From Phycisphaerales bacterium UBA6054 (GTDB lineage Bacteria; Planctomycetota; Phycisphaerae; Phycisphaerales; UBA1924): a stretch of 9,918 bases of DNA. Position numbers and translations under genes: made by a program. Of the stretch, positions 1-5,510 are shown in pieces. The stretch's first letter is position 1. Each line of letters begins with the position of its first letter. The notes under the pieces were generated by a model. That model made no database searches, was not told where the DNA came from, and was given only the letters and a program-made list of their open reading frames with translations. The stretch is taken from NCBI GenBank assembly GCA_002429045.1, contig DIYM01000153.1, positions 27,016 through 36,933 on the forward strand, read 5' to 3'.

Positions 1-481
1 CCATCGCGTCGCTGTCCGCACCATCTTCGGCCGAGCCGGTGATCCCAGGCCCCGAGCTGACGCTGGGGCTGCCCGGCGCGCTTCCCCGCGTTGTGCTGAT
101 GCCGGATCGGGGCGACCCGATCCCCGCCGTCCGCGAGACACGGTTCCGCAACCGGGAACCGGAGGCGGACCGCCCGCGCACGCCGCGCCGGGTCTTCCGC
201 CCCATCGGTCCCGCTGGCGTGGGCCCGACGGGACTGCTGCCCGCGTTCGATCCCACGCCGCCCACGCCGGGTCTGCGCCGGGACGAACGCGACGCGATCC
301 CCGCCCGAGCCGGTCTGGCCGGTGCCATGCGCAGGGCGGGGCCCGCGACGGTCTCTTTGACCGGCGCGACACGCACGCCGAGTACGCGCACCTGACCGCA
401 CGGTTCTCGTCGATCCCGACCCCCGCGGGGGTGGCGGGGATCGCGGCGTTCGCGTGGCTGGCGCCGGGCAGGCGCCGTTGA
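1..481 (+). CDS. 3' end of a gene with a PEP-CTERM-like C-terminal tail, apparently frameshifted
   Basis: This gene is cut by the left edge, so its start is not visible. From position 3 to about 300 the frame of codons starting at 3, 6, 9 has a coding profile (third positions mostly G/C, second positions lowest in GC) and encodes a Pro/Arg/Gly-rich segment that I do not recognise. That frame stops at 393-395. From about 335 to the TGA at 479-481 the coding profile moves to the frame of codons starting at 2, 5, 8. Its end reads AEYAHLTARFSS followed by IPTPAGVAGIAAFAW and LAPGRRR. This has the three parts of a PEP-CTERM sorting signal: a Pro-containing motif, a short hydrophobic helix and a terminal Arg cluster. 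Such tails direct secreted proteins to exosortase processing at the envelope. The one-base shift lies somewhere between 300 and 393 and could be a sequencing error, a real mutation (pseudogene) or a wrong reading of the first part. The body of the protein has no recognised function. Confidence 0.5.
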   Translation, partial: HRVAVRTIFGRAGDPRPRADAGAARRASPRCADAGSGRPDPRRPRDTVPQPGTGGGPPAHAAPGLPPHRSRWRGPDGTAARVRSHAAHAGSAPGRTRRDPRPSRSGRCHAQGGARDGLFDRRDTHAEYAHLTARFSSIPTPAGVAGIAAFAWLAPGRRR

Positions 482-517
482 GCGGACCCCCCGCTCGGGC
501 CGGGGCGCGGCGTGTTG

Positions 518-523
518 TACTAT
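518..523 (+). promoter_or_regulatory. TANNNT -10 box for a possibly leaderless exporter mRNA
   Basis: TACTAT lies eight bases before the ATG at 532, and no GGAGG-like sequence precedes that ATG. A -10 box this close would start transcription at or next to the start codon. No convincing -35 box is visible at 16-18 bases upstream. Confidence 0.35.
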
Positions 524-531
524 GATCGCGG

Positions 532-2541
532 ATGCGCCGATCGAAACTCAGTTCCAAAGCCCGATTCCGACGGTACATCGAGGCTCGGCGGTCCCGCAGG
601 TCGGGCGAACGGGTCCACGAGCGGGTCGACCAGAGCAGCGAGCAGAAGCGTGCCGCACGCGCCAAGCGTTCGTTCCTGGGTCTCTTCGGGGCGTTCTGGT
701 CGCTGCTCGCCGGGCACCGCGCCACGATCGTGCTTGCGCTGGTCACGCTCAGCGTCGCGGTGTGGCTCGGGCTGCTGATGCCGCTGAGCACGAAGATCGC
801 GATCGACTACATCATCACCGACAGCCCGGGCCCCGCCGGCATCCCGGGCGTCGTGCAGGAGCGGATCGGGCCGTTCACCGATTCCCGCGGAGACCGCGTC
901 AGCCTCATGTGGTGGCTCGGGGCGGCGATGCTCGCGATCACGGCGACCACGGTGCTGCTGGGCATCTGGGGCCGCTGGCAGTGCACGCGGATCACCAAGC
1001 GGGTGCAGGTCGCGCTGCGTCGGCGGGTGTTCGAGCACGCCAGCCGCCTGCCCCTGCACAGGATCCACGCGATCAAATCGGGCGGCGTCGCATCGATCCT
1101 GCGTGAGGACGCGGGCGGCGTGGGCGACCTGGTCTTCTCGCTGGTCTACAACCCCTGGCGTGCGATCACGCAACTGCTGGGCACGCTGGTGGTGCTGCTG
1201 ATCCTCGATTGGCGCCTGGTGATGGGCGCCCTGCTGATCGCTCCGCTGATCTGGGTCAGCCACAAGACCTGGATCACGCGCATCCGACCGATGTACCGCG
1301 ATATCCGCGAGCGTCGGCAGGGCATCGACGCGCTCAGCTCGGAGTCTTTCGGGGGCATGCGCGTCGTCCGCGCGTTCAACCGCAGGCACGCCGAGGCGGT
1401 CCGGTTCACGTCCGAGGGGCACCTGCTCGCGCGACAGGAGCTCTACACCTGGTGGTGGGCGCGCGGGCTCGAGATCGCCTGGGAGGTGTTCATCCCGCTC
1501 GCGTCGATCGGCGTGCTGCTCTACGGCGGGACCGCGGTGATAGACGGGAGGCTGACGATCGGCGACCTCATGGCGTTCACAGCCTACCTGCTCGCGCTGC
1601 TCGGGCCGCTCGAGGCGCTGGTCTCCAGCGCCACAAACGTGCAGAACAACCTGGCCGCCCTCGACCGCGTGCTCGACGTGCTCGCCGAGCCCAAGGAGTT
1701 CGAGGACACCGAACCCGACCGGACCGTTGACCTCGCCAACGCCCGCGGACGCATCGTGCTCGAGGGCGTCGGCTACGCCTACCCCGTGCGTCCCAAGGAC
1801 GGCGCCAAGCCCGGTGCGTCCGGCACCGGCGAACGCGGCGTCCCGGTGCTCCGCGATATCTCGCTCACGGTCGAGCCCAGCGAGACGATCGCGCTGGTCG
1901 GGGCCTCGGGCGCGGGCAAGACGACCCTGTGCAATCTCATCGCGCGATTCGACGACGCGACGAGTGGCCGCATCACCATCGACGGCATCGACGTGCGCGA
2001 CGTCCCGGTCGAGCGATACCGCGCGTTGCTCGGCGTCGTCGAGCAGGACGTGTTCCTGTTCGACGGCACGGTTTCCGAGAACATCGGGTACGCCAAGCGC
2101 AACGCGTCCGACGACGAGATCATCGGCGCCGCACACGCCGCGAACGCGCACGGGTTCATCACCGAACTCGAGAAGGGATACGCCACGCTCATCGGGGAGC
2201 GCGGAGTACGCCTGTCGGGCGGGCAGAAACAACGGCTCGCGATCGCCCGCGCCATCCTTGCCGACCCCAAGATCCTGATCCTCGACGAAGCGACGAGCAG
2301 CCTGGACTCCGAGTCCGAGCGGCTGATCCAGCATTCGCTCGGGGAGTTGATGCGCAACCGAACCAGCTTCGTGATCGCCCACCGCCTGAGCACCATCCGT
2401 TTCGCGGACCGCATCGTGGTCATCGAGGGCGGGACCCTGCGCGAGACCGGCACCCACGAGGAACTGCTCGAACGCGACGGGCGGTACGCCGAGCTTCTCC
2501 GCATGCAACTGGAGGGCTCGGACGACGCCGGGGACCAATAA
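532..2541 (+). CDS. ABC exporter, fused membrane and ATPase domains (MsbA/ABCB type)
   Basis: This is a complete 669-aa half-transporter that would dimerise in the inner membrane and export a lipid, peptide or drug-like substrate by ATP hydrolysis. The substrate cannot be told from sequence. Residues 1-46 form a very basic cytoplasmic extension (18 Arg/Lys). Six membrane segments follow at about 65-85, 126-147, 205-224, 227-242, 313-333 and 345-365. The nucleotide-binding domain has an A-loop Tyr near 417, Walker A GASGAGKTT at 457-465 (Lys463), Q-loop Gln505, signature LSGGQ at 561-565, Walker B ending Asp585-Glu586, and H-loop His617, so it should be catalytically competent. A Gly/Lys/Pro-rich insertion of about 20 residues sits between the A-loop and the next strand (about 419-438). 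The family is usually about 580-600 aa; the N-terminal extension and this insertion explain the extra length. ATG 532 is used because an in-frame TGA lies at 523-525. It has no Shine-Dalgarno sequence. Confidence 0.93.
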   Translation: MRRSKLSSKARFRRYIEARRSRRSGERVHERVDQSSEQKRAARAKRSFLGLFGAFWSLLAGHRATIVLALVTLSVAVWLGLLMPLSTKIAIDYIITDSPGPAGIPGVVQERIGPFTDSRGDRVSLMWWLGAAMLAITATTVLLGIWGRWQCTRITKRVQVALRRRVFEHASRLPLHRIHAIKSGGVASILREDAGGVGDLVFSLVYNPWRAITQLLGTLVVLLILDWRLVMGALLIAPLIWVSHKTWITRIRPMYRDIRERRQGIDALSSESFGGMRVVRAFNRRHAEAVRFTSEGHLLARQELYTWWWARGLEIAWEVFIPLASIGVLLYGGTAVIDGRLTIGDLMAFTAYLLALLGPLEALVSSATNVQNNLAALDRVLDVLAEPKEFEDTEPDRTVDLANARGRIVLEGVGYAYPVRPKDGAKPGASGTGERGVPVLRDISLTVEPSETIALVGASGAGKTTLCNLIARFDDATSGRITIDGIDVRDVPVERYRALLGVVEQDVFLFDGTVSENIGYAKRNASDDEIIGAAHAANAHGFITELEKGYATLIGERGVRLSGGQKQRLAIARAILADPKILILDEATSSLDSESERLIQHSLGELMRNRTSFVIAHRLSTIRFADRIVVIEGGTLRETGTHEELLERDGRYAELLRMQLEGSDDAGDQ

Positions 2542-2579
2542 CGGCCCGGTTTTTGCGCGGGTTTCGGTCAGGCCGCGGG

Positions 2580-2585
2580 TATGCT
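2580..2585 (+). promoter_or_regulatory. TANNNT -10 box for a possibly leaderless CRTAC1-like mRNA
   Basis: TATGCT (4 of 6 matches to TATAAT) ends nine bases before the GTG start at 2595. No Shine-Dalgarno sequence is present between 2542 and 2594 and no good -35 is seen. The gap between this gene and the exporter is only 53 bases, so readthrough from the exporter is an alternative source of transcript. Confidence 0.3.
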
Positions 2586-2594
2586 CACCGGCGC

Positions 2595-4433
2595 GTGATT
2601 GATCGGCCCGTCCATCCCGCACTCGTCATCGCGGCCGCCGGCGTGCAGGCCGCTCTTGCGTGCGACGCGTGCGCTTCCGGAGCGCCCGTGCGGTTCGTCT
2701 CCGTCGCCGAACGGCTGGGCATCCAGCACCGGTACACCGACCCCGATAGCAGTGTCTTCATCCTCCCGATGCTCGGGGGGATCGCCGCGGGCGACTTCAA
2801 CCGCGACGGTCTCGACGACCTCTTCGTCCTGGGCGGCGGCAGCGCACCCGATCAGTTGCTCATCGCCTCGATGGAGGGCGGCGAACTGTCCTTCACCGAT
2901 CGGGCGGCCGAATGGGGAGTCGGCGTGGCCCACATCGGCGCGGGCGTGTCCGTGGCCGACTACGACGCGGACGGATACCTGGACGTCTACGTCACGTCGC
3001 ACGGGGACAGCACGGGCGAGCGCGACGGGGCCCACAAGCTCTACCGCAACTCGGGCCCGGACGAGCACGGCGTGTTCTCGTTCGAAGATGTCGCGCTTGC
3101 CGCCGGCGTGAACCGGACGACCGAGGTCCGCGTGGACGGCTACTCGAGCGCCTGGGGCGACATCGATCTCGACGGCGACCTGGACCTGTTCGTGACCGGC
3201 TGGGTCGCCGCTTCGGGCGGGAACCGCCTGTTCGCCAACAACGGCGACGGCACGTTCACCGACGTATCAAGCGAGGCGCTCCCGGCGACCGTCGCGCGGG
3301 TCCGCGGTTTCACCCCCCGGTTCGTGGACCTGACCGGGGACACCTTCCCCGAGATCCTGATCGCCGCCGATCACGGGACATCGGTGCTGTACCGCAACGA
3401 CGGCACCGGGCGGTTCACCGATGTCACGGTCCCTTCGGGCACCAGCCGCGAGTCCAACGGGATGGGCGCCACCACCGCGGACTTCAACAACGACGGCCTG
3501 ATCGATTGGTACGTCACATCGATCATGAACGATTTCACCGATCAGAACGGGAACACGTTCTACCTGAACCGGGGCACGTTCGGGGGCGTGCCGGTGTTCG
3601 CCGAGACCGCCGCCCAGGCCGGAGTCGATGACGGCGGGTGGGGCTGGGGCGCCGCGTCGGGCGACCTCGATCTCGACGGAGACATCGACATCGTCGAGAC
3701 CAACGGCTGGTCGGGCGGGCAGTGGACCATCGAGCGGGCCTATCTGTTCCTCAACGAGGGCGACGGGACCGCGTTTACCGAAGACGGCCTGCGCTGCGGG
3801 CTCGGGTTCGACGCCCAGGGGCGCGGCATCCTCCTGTGGGACATGGACCGCGACGGCGACCTCGATCTCGCACTGCCAGCGATCGACGCCCCCACCGGCA
3901 TCTACCGCAACGATCGCGACCGACGCGACCCCGCGTCCTGGCTCGCCCTCCGCCTCGATTCGTCGTCTTCCCCTTCGATCGCGCCGGACGGCGTGGGCGC
4001 CAGGATCGCCGTGAGCGCGGGCGGACGTGTGTACCACCGCTGGGTGCAGGCCAACTCGGACTATCTCAGCCAGCCCCCCATCGGTGCGCACTTCGGTCTC
4101 GCGGGAGCGACCTCGATCGACGCGGTGACCGTCGAGTGGCCCAACGGCTCGAAGCGTGTGCTCACCGATCTCGGGCCGAACCGGTCGTACACGATCCACT
4201 CGTGCGACGCCGACACGACCGCCGACGGTCTGGTCACACCCGAGGATGTCCCGCGTTTCATCGATGCGTTCCTACGCGGGGACCGGTCGGCCGACCTGCG
4301 CCCGGACCGGCGCCTGGACTTCTTCGATATCGCCGCGTTCCTGGACGCCTACGCGGCTGGCTGCACGCCGGTCGAGCCGGACAGCCCGGAACACACACCC
4401 ACCCTGGGGCAGACACGCGGCCCCGCCCCCTGA
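2595..4433 (+). CDS. Secreted CRTAC1-like FG-GAP/ASPIC-UnbV protein with GC-type dockerin-like domain
   Basis: The product is 612 aa and probably exported. The start is taken as GTG 2595 because it gives a signal peptide: MIDRPVHP, a hydrophobic ALVIAAAGVQAALA stretch, and a cleavage site ALA at 20-22. Cys23 follows, but the -3 residue is Ala, so the lipobox is imperfect. Residues about 60-440 hold FG-GAP/VCBS-type repeats with Asp-rich calcium loops, such as GDFNRDGLDD (from 66), ADYDADGYLD, GDIDLDGDLD, ADFNNDGLID, GDLDLDGDID and WDMDRDGDLD. These form a beta-propeller. Residues about 466-535 are an ASPIC/UnbV domain (VEWPNGS near its end). Residues 537-590 match the planctomycete GC-type dockerin-like module: Cys537, loop DTTADGLVTPED, then FFDIAAFLDAYAAGC ending at Cys590. 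A 22-residue Pro/Thr-rich extension follows. A role in surface binding or assembly is inferred; no catalytic site is visible. No Shine-Dalgarno sequence precedes the start. Confidence 0.9.
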   Translation: MIDRPVHPALVIAAAGVQAALACDACASGAPVRFVSVAERLGIQHRYTDPDSSVFILPMLGGIAAGDFNRDGLDDLFVLGGGSAPDQLLIASMEGGELSFTDRAAEWGVGVAHIGAGVSVADYDADGYLDVYVTSHGDSTGERDGAHKLYRNSGPDEHGVFSFEDVALAAGVNRTTEVRVDGYSSAWGDIDLDGDLDLFVTGWVAASGGNRLFANNGDGTFTDVSSEALPATVARVRGFTPRFVDLTGDTFPEILIAADHGTSVLYRNDGTGRFTDVTVPSGTSRESNGMGATTADFNNDGLIDWYVTSIMNDFTDQNGNTFYLNRGTFGGVPVFAETAAQAGVDDGGWGWGAASGDLDLDGDIDIVETNGWSGGQWTIERAYLFLNEGDGTAFTEDGLRCGLGFDAQGRGILLWDMDRDGDLDLALPAIDAPTGIYRNDRDRRDPASWLALRLDSSSSPSIAPDGVGARIAVSAGGRVYHRWVQANSDYLSQPPIGAHFGLAGATSIDAVTVEWPNGSKRVLTDLGPNRSYTIHSCDADTTADGLVTPEDVPRFIDAFLRGDRSADLRPDRRLDFFDIAAFLDAYAAGCTPVEPDSPEHTPTLGQTRGPAP

Positions 4434-4441
4434 TCCCGGAC

Positions 4442-4463
4442 GGCCGATCCCCGGCCCCTTCTT
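4442..4463 (+). terminator. Weak intrinsic terminator candidate after the CRTAC1-like gene
   Basis: A GGCCG/CGGCC stem (4442-4446 and 4452-4456) with loop ATCCC is followed by the pyrimidine-rich CCCCTTCTT. It lies within the 29 bases between two convergent stop codons. The stem is short and the T tract is broken, so this is tentative. Confidence 0.3.
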
Positions 4464-5236
4464 CAATACGTGAAGTGCCTGATCGGCTCGCCCTGGGTCC
4501 CGATGTGGGTCATCGCCTCGATGCCGATGTCCAGGTGCATCCGCGCGTAGTTCTGGGTCACCGCCTTGTCGGAAGCCTCCGTTTTGACACCCTCGGGGGT
4601 GGTGGGCACATCCGAGACGAGCAGGAGCGCCCCGCGCGAGATGCGGTTGTGGTGCCCGACGATGAAGACCGTCGCGGTCTCCATGTCGATCGCCAGCGCG
4701 GTCATGCGCTTGAGACGCCCCTTGAACGCCTTGTCGTGCTCCCACACGCGCCGGTTCGTCGTGTAGACCACGCCGGTCCGGTACTCGAGCCCGCGGTCGA
4801 CGATCTTGTCCGAGACGAACTTGTGCAGCTTGAAACTCGGCAGCGCGGGGACCTCGTGCGGGAAGTAGTCATCGCTCGTGCCCTCGCCGCGGATCGCGGC
4901 GATCGGCAGCACGAAGTGCCCGATCTCGGTCGAGTCCTTGAGCCCCCCGCACTTGCCCAGGAACAGCACCGCCGAGGGCATCCGTGCGCCGAGCAGGTCC
5001 ATGATCGTCGCCGCGTTGGGCGAACCGATCCCGAAGTTGACGATCGTCAGCCCGCGATCGTTCGTCGCCGCCTGCATCGCACGCCCCTCGCCGTACACGT
5101 CGCACCCGAACCGATCGCAGAAACGACCGATGTAATCCGAAAAGTTCGTCAGCAGCACGTGATCGCCGAACCGGTCGACCGGCATGCCCGTGTAACGCGG
5201 AAGCCAGTTCTTCGCGATGTCGAGTTTGGTTTCCAA
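4463..5236 (-). CDS. amn: AMP nucleosidase, short single-domain form
   Basis: This 257-aa cytoplasmic enzyme is predicted to hydrolyse AMP to adenine and ribose 5-phosphate in purine turnover. It aligns by eye along its whole length with the short AMP nucleosidase type known from Bacteroidetes and related bacteria: KNWLPRYTGMPVDRFGDH at the N-terminus, NFGIGSPNAATIMDLL (67-82), FLGKCGGLK (92-100), RGEGTSDDYFP (116-126), VYTTNRRVWE (157-166), the nucleoside phosphorylase-type DMET motif at 184-187, and LLLVSD ending at Asp209. It lacks the N-terminal regulatory domain of the long E. coli enzyme, which is about 480 aa. Translation starts at TTG 5236, supported by GGAGG six bases upstream. It is convergent with the CRTAC1-like gene and lies downstream of tRNA-Gln, from which it is separated by a strong terminator, so it probably has its own promoter in 5237-5309. 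I could not identify that promoter. Confidence 0.93.
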   Translation of the reverse strand: METKLDIAKNWLPRYTGMPVDRFGDHVLLTNFSDYIGRFCDRFGCDVYGEGRAMQAATNDRGLTIVNFGIGSPNAATIMDLLGARMPSAVLFLGKCGGLKDSTEIGHFVLPIAAIRGEGTSDDYFPHEVPALPSFKLHKFVSDKIVDRGLEYRTGVVYTTNRRVWEHDKAFKGRLKRMTALAIDMETATVFIVGHHNRISRGALLLVSDVPTTPEGVKTEASDKAVTQNYARMHLDIGIEAMTHIGTQGEPIRHFTY

Positions 5237-5242
5237 CAGCAG

Positions 5243-5247
5243 CCTCC
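5243..5247 (-). promoter_or_regulatory. Ribosome binding site that fixes the TTG start of amn
   Basis: Minus-strand GGAGG ends six bases before the TTG at 5236-5234. No ATG or GTG gives a better start, and the family N-terminus METKLDIAKNWLPRYTG begins exactly here. Confidence 0.8.
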
Positions 5248-5308
5248 AAGCAAACAGGCGGCACCGGAGCCCGATCCCGGATGCCCGACCCCGGCCCGAT
5301 CACCGTAC

Positions 5309-5340
5309 GAAAACACGCCCCGCCGTGCGGCGAAGCGTGT
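5309..5340 (-). terminator. Strong intrinsic terminator of the tRNA-Gln unit
   Basis: Read on the minus strand, the arms 5340-5328 and 5325-5313 pair over up to 13 positions, two of them G-T. The outer part is ACACGC against GCGTGT, and the hairpin is followed by TTTT (5313-5310). It begins five bases after the tRNA 3' end. On the plus strand no T tract follows, so it acts in the tRNA direction and insulates amn. Confidence 0.85.
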
Positions 5341-5345
5341 CGGAA

Positions 5346-5417
5346 TAGGGGAACCGGGACTCGAACCCGAACTAAGGGAATCAGAATCCCTCGTGCTACC
5401 AATTACACCATTCCCCC
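5346..5417 (-). tRNA. tRNA-Gln, anticodon CTG
   Basis: The 72-base minus-strand sequence folds as a full cloverleaf. The acceptor is GGGGGAA with TTCCCCT, followed by T8-G9. The D stem is GTGT/GCAC with loop AATTGGTA. The anticodon stem is AGGGA/TCCCT with loop TTCTGAT, giving anticodon CTG (plus-strand 5382-5384), which reads CAG. The T stem is TCGGG/CCCGG with loop TTCGAGT. CCA is not encoded, so it must be added after transcription. The first acceptor pair is G1-U72 and the discriminator is A73. Bacterial tRNA-Gln usually has U1-A72 and often G73, so this end is unusual. The gene is monocistronic, with a likely promoter at 5448-5476 and a terminator at 5309-5340. Confidence 0.95.
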
Positions 5418-5447
5418 GAATGGCCCCGGGATCTTCCGGGAGCGCAG

Positions 5448-5476
5448 AGTGTACGCCCCGCCGAGTCCGAGGCCAA
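5448..5476 (-). promoter_or_regulatory. Sigma-70-type promoter of tRNA-Gln
   Basis: On the minus strand, TTGGCC (5476-5471) and TACACT (5453-5448) are separated by exactly 17 bases. Each matches 4 of 6 consensus bases. Transcription would start near 5441, giving a leader of about 24 bases before G1 at 5417. The same TTGGCY-17-TACMCT arrangement occurs before ugpC. Confidence 0.55.
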
Positions 5477-5498
5477 CCCCGACCGCCCGCCCGTGGGA

Positions 5499-5504
5499 TA
5501 GGCT
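5499..5504 (+). promoter_or_regulatory. TANNNT -10 box for a possibly leaderless DUF885 mRNA
   Basis: TAGGCT, within GATAGGCT, ends six bases before the ATG at 5511. No Shine-Dalgarno sequence is present. The 93-base gap to the divergent tRNA-Gln gene also carries the tRNA promoter, so the two transcription units start back to back. Confidence 0.35.
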
Positions 5505-5510
5505 GTCGCC

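Noticed and set aside
480..496. GAGCGG/CCGCTC hairpin just after the stop at 481
   Set aside because: Six-bp stem with loop ACCCC but no T tract. Too common in such GC-rich sequence to call a terminator.
2545..2564. CCCG…CGGGTTT hairpin after the exporter stop
   Set aside because: Only four paired bases around a nine-base loop; not a credible terminator.
2581..2598. Five-codon frame (MLTGA) whose TGA overlaps the GTG start of the CRTAC1-like gene
   Set aside because: It could act as a coupled leader peptide, but it has no ribosome binding site and its ATG falls inside the TATGCT box, so it is probably not transcribed.
520..2622. Long open frame of about 700 codons on the minus strand
   Set aside because: It is the antisense of the ABC exporter, whose motifs are complete. 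The antisense product is Arg/Asp/His-rich with no domain, as expected in high-GC DNA.
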